Below are positions 17,866 through 27,587 of a stretch of 64,000 nucleotides of DNA, piece after piece. Position numbers and translations under genes: made by a program. Position 1 is the first letter of the stretch; each line of letters opens with the position of its first letter. This stretch comes from CATOSP01 sp965204715 (GTDB lineage: Bacteria; Chloroflexota; Dehalococcoidia; Lucifugimonadales; UBA3495). The notes under the pieces are model-generated. The model saw nothing but the letters and a program-made list of their open reading frames with translations. It made no database searches and was not told the origin of the DNA. The stretch covers positions 186,001-250,000 of the forward strand of contig OZ242009.1 of NCBI GenBank assembly GCA_965204715.1, read 5' to 3'.

Positions 17866-20309
17866 GCCAACTGGGCCTCCAGCACCGGCTTGCTCAATAC
17901 CAGACCGTCGTCGCCCGCATTCACCACCAGGTGGTCGCCTTCCTGCACCTCACCGGACAGGATGCGGCGGGAAAGGGCGTTCTCCAAGTGCCTCTGCACC
18001 GCGCGGCGCAGGGGCCTTGCGCCATACACCGGGTCGAACCCCTCCCTGGCCAGCCACAAGCTCGCGTCCGCGGTCAGTTCAAAGGTAATGCCCCTCTCTG
18101 ACAGCCGCTCCTGTACATCCTTTACCATCAACCCAACCACTTGGACAATCTGTTCTTGGGTCAGGGGCTGGAACACGATGGTCTCGTCGATCCGGTTCAG
18201 GAACTCGGGCCGGAATGTCCTCTTCAGGGCATCCTTCACTGACTCGCGGAGCCGCTCCTCATCCGACGTATGGTCCAGACCGTCGGTGCGGAACCCGAAG
18301 GGTTGGCGCCGGAATCCCTCTGTTCCCAGGTTGCTGGTCATGATGATGACGGTGTTGCGGAAGTCGACGGTCCGACCGTGACCATCGGTAAGCCGCCCAT
18401 CCTCCAGGATCTGCAGGAGGATGTTGAGTACGTCCGGATGGGCTTTCTCGATCTCGTCGAACAATACCACCCGGTAGGGGCGGCGGCGTATTGCCTCGGT
18501 AAGCTGACCTGCCTCGTCATAGCCCACGTAGCCCGGCGGCGCCCCGACCAGACGAGAAACGGTGTGTTTCTCCATGTACTCGGACATGTCGACACGGACC
18601 ATGTTGCTCTCGTCGTCGAACAGGCACTCGGCCAGCGCTTTGGCAAGCTCGGTCTTGCCCACACCCGTCGGCCCGAGGAATATGAAGCTCCCGATGGGAC
18701 GCCTGGGGTCACTGAGACCGGACCTGCCGCGGCGGATGGCTTCGGAAACGGCGATTACCGCATCTTCCTGGCCTATGAGCCGCCGGTGCAGACCCTCCTC
18801 CATGTGGACCAGCCGCTCGCCCTCTCCCTCCAACATCCTCCCCGCGGGGATGCCGGTCCACCTTGACAGCAGCTCGGCGATGTCGTACTCATCCACCACC
18901 ATGTCCACTGCCCGGCTGCCCAGGGTATCCAGTTGCTCCCGCCGGAACTCCTCCTCCATGCGCAGCCGTTCCGTGCGTAGCCGGGCGGCCCGCTCATACT
19001 CGGAGCGTTGGGAGGCTGACTCTTCCTGGTCCTCCAGACGATGTATGTTGTCCTCCATCTCTTTCAGATGGGACGGGAGACTCTCTGAGTCAATCCGCAG
19101 CTTGCTCGCCGCCTCATCTATGAAATCTACTGCCTTGTCGGGCAGGTGACGGTCAACGATGTAGCGGTCGCTGAGGCGGGCCGCCGCAATCAGCGCTGAG
19201 TCATCGATAGTCACCTTGTGGTGGGCCTCGTAGCGCGGCCTCAACACGCGCAGTATCTCCACTGTCTCCTCGACGGAAGGTTCCTCCAGGAATATGGGCT
19301 GAAAGCGGCGTTCCAGTGCAGTGTCCTTCTCGATATGGCGGCGGTACTCGTCCGTAGTAGTCGCGCCGATGCACTGGAGCTCGCCCCTGGCCAGCGCTGG
19401 CTTGAGCAGGTTGCTGGCATCCATGCCTCCCTCGGCTGCGCCCGCGCCGACCATCGTGTGAACTTCGTCGAGGAAAAGGATGATCTCCCCCCGGGCCTCC
19501 TTCACTTCGTCCACCACGGCCTTGAGCCGCTCCTCGAACTCGCCGCGGAATTTGGACCCGGCCACCAGCGAACCCATGTCCAGCGCCAGCACCCACCGGC
19601 CCTTCAGGGAATCGGGGACGTCCCCTGCGATGATCCGGGCTGCCAGGCCCTCGGCAATCGCCGTCTTGCCCACGCCGGCCTCGCCGATAATGACCGGGTT
19701 GTTCTTCCGCCGCCGGGTCAGTGTCTGCATCACCCGCCGTATCTCGTAATCGCGGCCCACCACCGGGTCCAGCTTTCCATCCGCGGCGAGCTTGGTCAGG
19801 TCGATAGTGTACTTTTCCAGGGACCGGTAATGGCTCTCTGCCCTTGGATCGTCCACGCGATGGCTCCCCCTGATTTTCATAAGGGCCTGGTAGACTTTCT
19901 CCTGGTCGATTCCGAGTTCTCTGAACACCATTGCCGACTCTCCCTGGGTGTCCATGACGGCTCCGATGAACAGGTGCTCAGCGCCGATGTATTCGTCGTT
20001 CAGGCGGTCAGCCTCGCTCTTGGCATTGTCCAGGAGCGCCGCTGTCCTGGGGGTGGCGTAAATCTGGGCGCCATGGTTGGTTATCCTGGGTGCAGCCTCC
20101 AACGAGTGGCGCAGCCGCGACTTGACCGCATCGGCCTTGATTCCCATCTCCCTCAGGATTTCCACTGGCAGCCCATTTTCCAACTCCAATAGGGACAGCG
20201 CCACGTGATCAACGTCCCACTGGCTGTGGCGGTAGCGCCGCACCATCTCCTGGGAGTTTCTGATTACTTCCTGCGCTTGTTCGGTGAACTGCTCTGGTCT
20301 CAAAACCAT
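17862..20309 (-). CDS. clpC: ClpC-type AAA+ unfoldase
   Basis: 815 residues from the ATG at 20309, which has AGGAGG 7 bases upstream; the open frame extends six codons further. N-terminal Clp repeats (about 1-140), AAA-1 with GEAGVGKT and ILFLDEVHTMVGAG, a short middle region with a UVR-like segment, and AAA-2 with GPTGVGKTELAKALAE and VVLFDEIEKAHPD. The short middle domain and the PFGF loop, which is suited to docking ClpP, favour ClpC over the ClpB disaggregase. It unfolds proteins for degradation by ClpP (not in this window). Third gene of a dnaJ-hspR-clpC operon, consistent with heat-shock control. Confidence 0.92.
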   Translation of the reverse strand: MVLRPEQFTEQAQEVIRNSQEMVRRYRHSQWDVDHVALSLLELENGLPVEILREMGIKADAVKSRLRHSLEAAPRITNHGAQIYATPRTAALLDNAKSEADRLNDEYIGAEHLFIGAVMDTQGESAMVFRELGIDQEKVYQALMKIRGSHRVDDPRAESHYRSLEKYTIDLTKLAADGKLDPVVGRDYEIRRVMQTLTRRRKNNPVIIGEAGVGKTAIAEGLAARIIAGDVPDSLKGRWVLALDMGSLVAGSKFRGEFEERLKAVVDEVKEARGEIILFLDEVHTMVGAGAAEGGMDASNLLKPALARGELQCIGATTTDEYRRHIEKDTALERRFQPIFLEEPSVEETVEILRVLRPRYEAHHKVTIDDSALIAAARLSDRYIVDRHLPDKAVDFIDEAASKLRIDSESLPSHLKEMEDNIHRLEDQEESASQRSEYERAARLRTERLRMEEEFRREQLDTLGSRAVDMVVDEYDIAELLSRWTGIPAGRMLEGEGERLVHMEEGLHRRLIGQEDAVIAVSEAIRRGRSGLSDPRRPIGSFIFLGPTGVGKTELAKALAECLFDDESNMVRVDMSEYMEKHTVSRLVGAPPGYVGYDEAGQLTEAIRRRPYRVVLFDEIEKAHPDVLNILLQILEDGRLTDGHGRTVDFRNTVIIMTSNLGTEGFRRQPFGFRTDGLDHTSDEERLRESVKDALKRTFRPEFLNRIDETIVFQPLTQEQIVQVVGLMVKDVQERLSERGITFELTADASLWLAREGFDPVYGARPLRRAVQRHLENALSRRILSGEVQEGDHLVVNAGDDGLVLSKPVLEAQLA

Positions 20310-20326
20310 CGTGACACCTCCTGTCA

Positions 20327-20683
20327 CTAAAGGCTGGCCCGACGCCGGTGGGTAATCTGGGGCGTCCTATTGCCGTACCGGCGTTCAATGTCTTCGGTCA
20401 ATTGCCGGACCTCGGACTCCAATTCCTCGATCCGGGCCATGAGCTTCATGGCCACCTCTGCCCCGGCAAGATTGACTCCCATGTCATCGGTCAGGGTCTT
20501 GATGCGTTGCAGACGCTCAATGTCGGCGGCTGAATAAAGACGCTGCCTGCCGACGGTGCGGGATGGCCATATCAGCCCGACTCGCTCGTAATACCGCAAG
20601 GTCTGTGCGTGCAGTCCAACCATCCTGGCCGCCACGCTGATCACGAAGCACGGCTCGTCTTTATGCTTGTCTTCCATCATCAT
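20327..20683 (-). CDS. hspR: MerR-family heat-shock repressor HspR
   Basis: 118 residues. The winged-helix start FVISVAARMVGLHAQTLRYYERVGLI, then SRTVGRQRLYSAADIERL and the DDMGVNLAGAEVAMKLM segment are typical of HspR. A C-terminal coiled coil (IEELESEVRQLTEDIE) would mediate dimerisation. HspR represses dnaK/dnaJ/clpB-type operons at HAIR inverted repeats. Here it lies between dnaJ and clpC and would regulate its own operon. It starts 2 bp after the dnaJ stop. Confidence 0.92.
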   Translation of the reverse strand: MMMEDKHKDEPCFVISVAARMVGLHAQTLRYYERVGLIWPSRTVGRQRLYSAADIERLQRIKTLTDDMGVNLAGAEVAMKLMARIEELESEVRQLTEDIERRYGNRTPQITHRRRASL

Positions 20684-20685
20684 GT

Positions 20686-21639
20686 TCAGGCTCCTCTCTG
20701 AGACCGGATGTCCCTGAGCCGCTGGAACAGTCCCTGCTCTTCATCGTTCAGGCCGGTGGGCAGCTTCACCTTGATGGTGGCGAAGAGGTCACCTCTGGAG
20801 GCTGGGCTGTTCAGCGCCGGCATCCCCTGCCCCGCGAGCCGGAACCTGCGCCCGTTCTGGGTCTCTGGAGGAATAGTCAGGGATAACCGCCCGGTCAGAG
20901 TCGGAACCATGAGATCAGCCCCCAGTATCACGTCCTCCAACGGCGCTTCCACTTCTGCATACAGGTCGCGGCCTTGTCTCTGGAATTTGGGATGCTCCTT
21001 CACCGAAACGACCAGGTGCAAATCACTCGATGAATTGCCGCCGGGTGAGATGCGGACTCTGGAGCCGTTGTCCACACCGGCGGGAATCTTGACCTCCAGC
21101 CGCCTGCCGTCGGGCAGGTCTACCAGCCTCGTCGCGCCCTTGAACGCCTCCTCCAGCGACACTTCTGCGCTCAACTCCTGGGCATGAGTCTGCCGGGGGT
21201 TGTTCCGCAAGTTGCGGAGAAGGTCGTCGAATATCCCCCCGTGGCCGGTATCGAACTCTACCTCAGGCTGCGCCCCGCTCCTGTCCCGGAAGAAGCGGCT
21301 CTTCCAATTGTGGTCGCCGCCGACATCGAACTCGATGTCCGGCTCTGAACCAACGTCGCTGGACCAGAAAAACGTACTATTCTGCCGGTTCCGTGCCGCG
21401 TTCTCTTCGATCTGGTCCGCGTGTTCCCAATTGTCACCGTACCGGTCATACTTACGGCGCTTATCCTCGTCGGACAGAACGCCGTAAGCCTCATTGATCT
21501 GCTTGAATTTCTCCTCGGAAGCCTTATCACCCTTATTGACATCGGGATGGTACTGGCGCGCCAGGCGGCGGTACGCCTTCCGGACATCGTTCTGGGACGC
21601 GGTCCTGGATACCCCTAGCAATTCGTAATAATCGCTCAT
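20686..21639 (-). CDS. DnaJ-family co-chaperone (CbpA-like, no zinc finger)
   Basis: 317 residues. J domain at 1-70 with YYELLGVSRTASQNDVRKAYRRLARQ (quoted in part) and the HPD tripeptide in YHPDVNKG. It lacks the CxxCxGxG zinc region of type I DnaJ. Two beta-sandwich C-terminal domains follow (LSAEVSLEEAF, then VDNGSRVRISPGG and LTIPPETQNGRRFRLAGQG). It stimulates a DnaK-type chaperone. First gene of the operon; a promoter (21669-21697) and an AGGAG site lie upstream. Confidence 0.93.
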   Translation of the reverse strand: MSDYYELLGVSRTASQNDVRKAYRRLARQYHPDVNKGDKASEEKFKQINEAYGVLSDEDKRRKYDRYGDNWEHADQIEENAARNRQNSTFFWSSDVGSEPDIEFDVGGDHNWKSRFFRDRSGAQPEVEFDTGHGGIFDDLLRNLRNNPRQTHAQELSAEVSLEEAFKGATRLVDLPDGRRLEVKIPAGVDNGSRVRISPGGNSSSDLHLVVSVKEHPKFQRQGRDLYAEVEAPLEDVILGADLMVPTLTGRLSLTIPPETQNGRRFRLAGQGMPALNSPASRGDLFATIKVKLPTGLNDEEQGLFQRLRDIRSQRGA

Positions 21640-21668
21640 AGCTCACAGCTCCTGTAGGCTTCATAAAT

Positions 21669-21697
21669 ATTGTAGGTAATATGATTTAATTCGTCAA
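21669..21697 (-). promoter_or_regulatory. Promoter of the dnaJ-hspR-clpC operon
   Basis: On the minus strand, TTGACG and TACAAT are separated by exactly 17 bases, 30 bp before the dnaJ ATG. The -10 box overlaps a small inverted repeat (ATATT-6 nt-AATAT, 21667-21682). The region is strongly AT-rich against a GC-rich background. Confidence 0.65.
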
Positions 21698-21725
21698 TGA
21701 TAATGCATATAATAACAGCATTATA

Positions 21726-21745
21726 GTTGAGTGTTTATTATCAAG
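21726..21745. promoter_or_regulatory. HAIR-like candidate HspR operator
   Basis: GTTGAGT, a 7-base gap, then ATCAAG. The HspR operator consensus is CTTGAGT-N7-ACTCAAG, so the left half matches 6 of 7 and the right half is imperfect. It lies about 30 bp upstream of the -35 box of an operon that encodes HspR. Suggestive only. Confidence 0.35.
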
Positions 21746-21835
21746 TATGTCCTGATTGGGCCTGCCCGCATCCAAAGGGTATACTTGGAGCAGTCGCCGC
21801 CTTCGGGTTGCCAGGGAAAACCGCCGGAAAGCCGG

Positions 21836-23476
21836 ATGCCAGTTATGTCACCTTCTCCACCGGAAGAGGACCGGAACCCCGCCCAGGGAGACCTGCTGCT
21901 GGTCAACGCGCAGGTCCATACGATGGACTGGCGCAGGCCCACTGCCAACGCCGTCGCCATACGCGGAAACACCATAACCGCCGTGGGCGACCGTTCCCCG
22001 GCAGACGAATGGCGCGGAAACGGGGCCGAGGTCATCGACTGCCAGGGGTTGACCCTGATTCCCGGACTGATCGACGCCCACTGCCACATACTAGCCCAGG
22101 CCGCCGCGATGCAAGGGTTGGACTGCGGACCGGCCTCTGTGTCATCCATATCCGAATTGACGCAGGCAATACGTCAACGTGCAGTGGAGACGCCGGCGGG
22201 TGGCTGGATTCGAGGACATGGTTACGATGACACGGCTCTGGCCGAAGGCCGCCATCCAACCCGCTGGGACCTGGACACGGCAGCCCCTGATCATCCTGTG
22301 AGGCTCAACCACCGCAGCGGCCACGCCTCGGTCCTCAACAGCATCGGCTTGGAACTGGCGGGTATACACCCCGATACTCCGGACCCGCCCGAGGGGATTA
22401 TCGACCGGGACCCGGCCACCAGCCGACCCACCGGCCTGCTCCTGGAGATGTCCGGTTACCTGCGAGAACGGCTGGGACGGACCAGCAGCGACGCCGAAAT
22501 CGAGAAAGGAGCGGCCCGCCTCAGCGCAGAGCTGCTCCGGTACGGAGTCACGTCGGTACAGGACGCCGGGCCGGGCAACGGCATACCCCAATGGCAGACG
22601 TTCCATCGGCTTCGGGAGAAAGGGGCCATCGGTCTCCGCACAACCATGATGGCGGGTTTCCCGCACCTGCAACACCTTGCAGCCAACGGTCTCCAATGGG
22701 GCGGGGGCGATGATTGGATTAGACTTGGACACGCCAAAATCATGCTCACCCTCACTACCGGGCACTTGTACCCCCCGCCCGAGACTCTTCAGGAGATGGT
22801 CGAGGAGTCCCACGCACTGGGATTCCCCGTGGCAGTCCACGCCGTCGAGCAAGAAGCTGTGGCGACAGTCGCCCGGGTATTGGCCAAAGCCAGCCCCGTT
22901 TCCGGTGTAGATGGGAATCCCTCGGACCACGCTATAGACCGCATCGAGCACTGCTCCGAATGTCCGAAACCGCTCCAAGAATTGGTCCGGCAATCAGGCG
23001 CGACGGTCGTGACCCAACCTGCATTCATCTACTGGAGCGGCGACCGTTACATAGAGCAAGTCGAGCCTGACCTGCTCCCTCATCTGTACCCAATCGCCTT
23101 GCTGCGCCGGGCGTCTGTCCCGGTGGCCTTCGGTTCTGATGCCCCGGTGGCCGACCCCAATCCCTGGCCCGGCATCTACAGCGCGGTCACCCGCCGAACA
23201 AGAGAGGGCAGATACCTTCCAGGACGGAGCGGCCCAAGCGCAACCAGCCATGACCTGACTGTGTTGGACGCCCTCCGGATGTACACCAAAGCCGGGGCAG
23301 CATCAGAAGGATCAGACCACAGGAAAGGGGCCATCTCACCAGGTAAACTTGCCGACCTTGCCCTGTTGGACACCTGCCCGACGGCAGCGGACCACGTCCA
23401 GCTTAAGGACATCCGCTCCGTCCTGACGATAGTTGGAGGGCGTATCGCCCGGGATGAGGGCTTGAGAAGAGACTAG
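21836..23476 (+). CDS. Amidohydrolase (YtcJ-like, amidohydrolase family 3)
   Basis: About 546 residues from the ATG at 21836; the frame is open to 21731 but begins inside AT-rich promoter DNA. LLVNAQVHTMDW and IRGNTITAVGD mark the N-terminal beta-sandwich. The metal site is LIPGLIDAHCHI, later VAVHAVEQEA and DRIEHCSECP, and the catalytic Asp is in VPVAFGSDAPVADPNPWPG. It hydrolyses an amide or related C-N bond; the substrate is unknown. Divergent from the heat-shock operon. Its stop overlaps the convergent polyprenyl synthase stop by 4 bases. Confidence 0.92.
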   Translation: MPVMSPSPPEEDRNPAQGDLLLVNAQVHTMDWRRPTANAVAIRGNTITAVGDRSPADEWRGNGAEVIDCQGLTLIPGLIDAHCHILAQAAAMQGLDCGPASVSSISELTQAIRQRAVETPAGGWIRGHGYDDTALAEGRHPTRWDLDTAAPDHPVRLNHRSGHASVLNSIGLELAGIHPDTPDPPEGIIDRDPATSRPTGLLLEMSGYLRERLGRTSSDAEIEKGAARLSAELLRYGVTSVQDAGPGNGIPQWQTFHRLREKGAIGLRTTMMAGFPHLQHLAANGLQWGGGDDWIRLGHAKIMLTLTTGHLYPPPETLQEMVEESHALGFPVAVHAVEQEAVATVARVLAKASPVSGVDGNPSDHAIDRIEHCSECPKPLQELVRQSGATVVTQPAFIYWSGDRYIEQVEPDLLPHLYPIALLRRASVPVAFGSDAPVADPNPWPGIYSAVTRRTREGRYLPGRSGPSATSHDLTVLDALRMYTKAGAASEGSDHRKGAISPGKLADLALLDTCPTAADHVQLKDIRSVLTIVGGRIARDEGLRRD

Positions 23477-24456
23477 CGGCTTCGCTCCCGGATGTATTCA
23501 AGCAGCGACAGCAGCGACTGGCGAGAAGGGCTGTCGGGAATGATTTCCAGGCGCTGGGCGGCCTTGGCGCAGTAGTCCCCTATAACCTCGTAGCATTCGT
23601 CCACAATGGTCGAGTTGTTGATCATCTCCAGCACCCTGTCCAGCTTGCCGTCGTGGGAAGGGTCTTCAAACAGGGCCTGCACCGGGTTTTCTTTAGGGTA
23701 TTTCTCCATCAGCAGGATGGTCGGGAGGGTAAGCACTCCCTGCATCAGGTCCTTGCCCACTGGTTTTCCCATCTCGCTGGCGTCTCCCTGCACGTCCAGC
23801 AGGTCGTCCACCATCTGGAACGCCATCCCGATGTTGTAGCAGTATTCCCGCATGGCCTGCACCTGAGGCTCAGGCGCGCCTGACAATATGGCTCCCGACT
23901 CCCCTGCGGTGCAGAACAGCGAGGCCGTCTTGTGGTAGATACGGTCCTGGTAAAGTTCCAGCGCCCGCTCGGTGCGGAAGGTGTTGAAGTACTCGACGAG
24001 CTCGCCGCTGGCAAGCTCCATGATCGTCTCGGAAAACCGCCTGATAACCCGGACATTGCCCGTGTCGCAGACGTAGGTTGCCGAGGTAGCGAAGAGGTAG
24101 TCGCCAAAGAGGACCGCCACATGCTTACCCCACTGGTTGCTGACCGTGGGCCTGCCGCGTCTAAGGTCCGAGTCGTCCACCGTGTCGTCGTGGATCAGGG
24201 TCGCCAAGTGCAGCAACTCGACAGCGCACGCCATAATGATGGGGTTTTCACCATAGTGGGAGTTGCACTGCGCGGCTAACAGAGTGATGGCGGGGCGAAC
24301 CCTCTTGCCACCGGAACTGAGAACGTGGTCGACGAGTGGCCGGAGGTGATCGGGACTGGTATTCCTCAGTCCCTGAAGCCGTTCCTCAACCCGGGCCAAT
24401 TTGTCCTGGATCGGGGCGTAGATCGAGTAGGTACGCTCATCTATACCTTTGAGCAC
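23473..24456 (-). CDS. Polyprenyl diphosphate synthase
   Basis: 327 residues of the trans-prenyltransferase family. GGKRVRPAITLLAAQ, the first Asp-rich motif LIHDDTVDDSDLRRG and the second MVDDLLDVQGDASEMGKPVG are intact. It condenses IPP with allylic diphosphates to make the side chain of a quinone or carrier lipid. The residues before the first Asp motif (MACAVELLHLATLIH) are small, which suggests a long-chain product, but length cannot be fixed by eye. A repeat element lies between this start and the metG stop. Confidence 0.92.
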   Translation of the reverse strand: MLKGIDERTYSIYAPIQDKLARVEERLQGLRNTSPDHLRPLVDHVLSSGGKRVRPAITLLAAQCNSHYGENPIIMACAVELLHLATLIHDDTVDDSDLRRGRPTVSNQWGKHVAVLFGDYLFATSATYVCDTGNVRVIRRFSETIMELASGELVEYFNTFRTERALELYQDRIYHKTASLFCTAGESGAILSGAPEPQVQAMREYCYNIGMAFQMVDDLLDVQGDASEMGKPVGKDLMQGVLTLPTILLMEKYPKENPVQALFEDPSHDGKLDRVLEMINNSTIVDECYEVIGDYCAKAAQRLEIIPDSPSRQSLLSLLEYIRERSR

Positions 24457-24473
24457 CCTGCCCCCTAAGCCGC

Positions 24474-24533
24474 CGAGAAGCCAGCCCCATACACGGGCGC
24501 CGGCCGGGGAGCGGCAGATAGGATACGTCCCTA
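24474..24533 (+). repeat. Dispersed structured repeat, copy R6
   Basis: It matches the family core (GAGAA-, then CCCCA, then GGGGAGCGGC, then GGAT-CGTCCC) on the plus strand, between metG and the polyprenyl synthase gene, both on the minus strand. This is the only copy antisense to its neighbours; it runs up to the metG stop codon. Confidence 0.7.
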
Positions 24534-26213
24534 GACAGTGACGCCCAGCCGTTGAACTTCTTCTTCAACCGACTCGGGGTCCAGTTTCTTGAATAGCGGG
24601 GCGGGGCGGCGCAGCGGGTTGCCCGGGCTGATCTCCCCGACCAGACTGTCAAAGTCCCAGTTGCCAGCGTTCACCTCACCATCCAGGCCCAGGAACTCGT
24701 GCAAGCTCTGGGAACTGAAGGGCAGGAACGGGAACAGGGCCATCTTGAGGCAGTTCAGCACCGCTATGGTGGTCCACAAGGTTGTGGCAGCGCTCTTCTG
24801 GTCTGTCCTGATCGCCCGCCAGGGGGCCTGCGCGTCCAGGTAACGGTTGGCCTGCTGTGCCAGTCCGAACGCCCGCCCGATGGCTGCCTTGAATCGGCAG
24901 CTATGCAGGTCCTGATCAATTCCCTCCATCACCGACCGGGCTACGTCAAGCAGTTCCCGGTCCTGCTCGCGGAGCGCGCCGGGTTCAGGCGTCTTCCCGT
25001 CGAAGTTGCGGTAGGTGAATGACAGCACACGGTTGACCAGGTTACCGTAGGTCGCCACCAACTCCTCGTTGTTCCGCCGCACGAACTCGCCCCAGGAAAA
25101 GTCAGTGTCCCCCGTCTCAGGCATGTTGATGGAGAGCAGGTAACGGAGAGGATCAGGATCGTAGCGGTCCAGGTAGTCTGGGACCCACACGGCCCAGTTC
25201 TCGCTGGTGGAGAACTTGCGGCCTTCCAGGCTGAGGAACTCATTAGAGGGTACGTCAAAGGGCAGGTTCAGGCCGCCGTAGCCCATCAACATTGCGGGCC
25301 AGATTATGGTGTGGAAGGGAATGTTGTCCTTGCCAATAAAGTAGTACGACCGGCTCTGGCCGGACTGCCAGAAGTCCTTCCACTCATCCTCGTTGCCAGA
25401 GGACTTGGCCCACTCGACCGCCGCCGACAGATATCCTATGACGGCTTCGAACCAGACGTAGATGCGCTTGCCATCGTACCCTTCCACGGGTATGGGGATG
25501 CCCCACTCCAGGTCCCGGGTTATGGCCCGGTCCTTCAACCCCGATTCCAGGAACCGGCGGGTGAAGTTGAGGACGTTGGGACGCCAGTGAGATTGCTTCT
25601 CCACCCACTCCAGCAGTGGTTCCTGGAAGGCCGACAGCTTGAGGAAAAAGTGCTCCGACTCCCGGAACTCCGGTTCTGTGCCAGACAGTATGCACCGCGA
25701 GTCCACCAGGTCCATCGGGTCCAGCGTCCGGCCGCAGCCATCGCACTGGTCGCCACGCGCACGCTCGAAGCCGCAATGGGGGCAAGTGCCATTGACGTAC
25801 CGATCAGGAAGGAACCGTTCGCAATCAGGGCAATATGCCAGCGCCATAGACTCCGTGTAGATGTAGCCGCCTTCCATCAGCGTGGTAAAGATGTCGTGGA
25901 CCACCTCCTGGTGGTTGGCTGTGTGGGTGGTGGTGAACAGGTCGAAGGTAATCCCCAAGCGTTCCCAAGTATCCAGGAATTGTGGATGATACCTGTTCAG
26001 GACCTCCTCAGGGGTAATGCCTTCCTGCTCGGCCCGAACGGTTATGGGCGTGCCGTGGCTGTCGCTCCCGGACACCATCAACACCTGGTTGCCCTTGAGA
26101 CGGTGGTACCGGGCGAAGACGTCCGCAGCCAAGTAGCACCCGGCTACGTGCCCCAAGTGCAAAGGCCCATTGGCGTAGGGCCATGCCACACCTATGAAAA
26201 TCCGTTCGGGCAA
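24531..26213 (-). CDS. metG: Methionine--tRNA ligase
   Basis: 560 residues of class I MetRS. The HIGH motif appears as NGPLHLGHVAGCY, the signature lysine loop as RKFSTSENWAVW (KFSTS for KMSKS). The zinc knuckle region has CPDCERFLPDRYVNGTCPHC plus CDGC and a later Cys, that is, two CxxC pairs. An anticodon-binding helical domain follows (about 400-530). No C-terminal tRNA-binding EMAP domain is present, so this is the shorter form. The start has only weak ribosome-binding character. Confidence 0.95.
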   Translation of the reverse strand: MPERIFIGVAWPYANGPLHLGHVAGCYLAADVFARYHRLKGNQVLMVSGSDSHGTPITVRAEQEGITPEEVLNRYHPQFLDTWERLGITFDLFTTTHTANHQEVVHDIFTTLMEGGYIYTESMALAYCPDCERFLPDRYVNGTCPHCGFERARGDQCDGCGRTLDPMDLVDSRCILSGTEPEFRESEHFFLKLSAFQEPLLEWVEKQSHWRPNVLNFTRRFLESGLKDRAITRDLEWGIPIPVEGYDGKRIYVWFEAVIGYLSAAVEWAKSSGNEDEWKDFWQSGQSRSYYFIGKDNIPFHTIIWPAMLMGYGGLNLPFDVPSNEFLSLEGRKFSTSENWAVWVPDYLDRYDPDPLRYLLSINMPETGDTDFSWGEFVRRNNEELVATYGNLVNRVLSFTYRNFDGKTPEPGALREQDRELLDVARSVMEGIDQDLHSCRFKAAIGRAFGLAQQANRYLDAQAPWRAIRTDQKSAATTLWTTIAVLNCLKMALFPFLPFSSQSLHEFLGLDGEVNAGNWDFDSLVGEISPGNPLRRPAPLFKKLDPESVEEEVQRLGVTV

Positions 26214-26299
26214 AGGTCATTGACCTCCGCTGATGTTGGCCCTTCGGCCACTGGCGAGTTACATTCTAGCATACTTAAAAGCCTTCTATACCATCCCCA

Positions 26300-26967
26300 T
26301 GCGGCAGCGTTCCACAGAAGGCAGTATGGTTGACCGTCGGCGACGCGAATGTATCCGACGCACGGACCATGCCCGCAGTCCTGGACAAGGCGCGAAGCCA
26401 CCTTCCCTGGCTGAGACTTCGCTATCTCCCTGCTGACCGGGGTTACGATTCCATCGAGAATCATAGGGTAGTCCTGGGGCACGGAATCACTCCGGTTATC
26501 CACGTCCGCGAACTGTCCGGCGGGTCCAGACGACACGGCGGCGTCTACTCGACCATGGGGTCCCCGACCTGTCTCTGGATGGTCACCATGTACTACATTC
26601 TCACCGGTCCTGAGACCGGCCATCACCTTTTCCGCTGCCCGGCCGGGGGTTGCAAACTGAAGAGGAAAAGCACTCATGGCTGGAAGCACTGCGACCAGAG
26701 ATTTGGGAAGACCCTTATGAGAGCCTGCGGGTGGTTGGTATCCTGACTACGGCGTAATCCGAGTGGAAGAAACAGTACGCCAAGCGCACGATCATCGAGA
26801 GGCTGTTCAGCAGCCTCAAACGCTCCCGTGGGCTGGATCCCTACCGGGTCAGGACGCTACGACGAATCACGCTTCACGCCTCGCGGTCCCTGTTGACGTA
26901 TCGGGCTACGGCGCTGGCCAGGACCGAAACCGGCGATGCCGCCAACCTGCGGAGGATGCGAGTTTAG
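26300..26967 (+). pseudogene. Decayed DDE transposase (IS1182/IS5-like)
   Basis: Two pieces of one transposase in different frames. The first (from about 26330) reads TVGDANVSDARTMP and LRYLPADRGYDSIENH, the region around the second Asp of DDE enzymes. The second (from 26761) reads RTIIERLFSSLKRSRGLDPY and TLHASRSLLTYRATALAR, the C-terminal E-bearing segment. A frameshift and a TAA near 26752 separate them, and the N-terminus with the first Asp is missing. No inverted repeats or target duplication were found, so the element is dead and old. Confidence 0.82.
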
Positions 26968-27538
26968 CCGTGCCACCTCTCGGAAGGACCGATATGCCTG
27001 TCCGGTGGAGGAAGACCGCTTCCCTCCACCGCTTTCCTCCAATGAGTAACACTGGCGCCTTGGGCTGATTGTCCATTACCCGCAGCGTATCCGTGCCGTG
27101 GAGAGGAACCGGAGTCCAGAGTGCCGACGCGAGATCAACCTACCGCTGGACCTGTGGCATAGGACCACCCGGGCCTTGCGACCCCGACAGCCATACTCAC
27201 CTGTACCAAGAAGCCGCATCGCCAAGGCTGTTGTCGGACAGTCCTCATCTCAAGCCTTGCCGAAGACTTCCCAATGCCAGCGAAGAGCCGGTTTCACTCA
27301 CCGCGCATTCAACCGGGGCCCTCCGTCCCCTTCAATCTGCTCAGTTAGGCGAAGGATAACCGTCCCCTGGTACGGCGACGCCGCCAAACCCCGGGGCTGA
27401 ACCCATGGGCGAGATACTGTTATACCCTGCCTCACTGTCTTCAACGAGGACACTTGAACACCGTTACTTTTCTCGGTCCAATCCCGTCTTACTGTTGACG
27501 AGGGCGAATTTGCTCTTCCTATTCAACCCGTTCATGAG
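26968..27538. other. Long non-coding or unrecognised stretch
   Basis: About 570 bp between the dead transposase and the protease promoter. Open frames exist (for example 27069-27359 plus), but their translations look random (Arg/Pro/Ser-rich, no motif). It may be decayed mobile-element DNA. No RNA gene recognised. Confidence 0.5.
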
Positions 27539-27580
27539 GGGAATTATATACTTGACTTCGCGCAACTAGCCCCCTATACT
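27539..27580 (+). promoter_or_regulatory. Strong promoter of the protease gene
   Basis: TTGACT (27552-27557) and TATACT (27575-27580) are 17 bases apart, with an AT-rich UP-like AATTATATA just upstream. The 23 bases 27539-27561 recur exactly, inverted, at 32938-32960, where they also supply a -35 box. Confidence 0.8.
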
Positions 27581-27587
27581 CCCTTGC

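Noticed and set aside
27069..27400. Two overlapping plus-strand frames of about 100 aa
   Set aside because: Their composition looks random, with no start signal or motif; they probably lie in decayed DNA.
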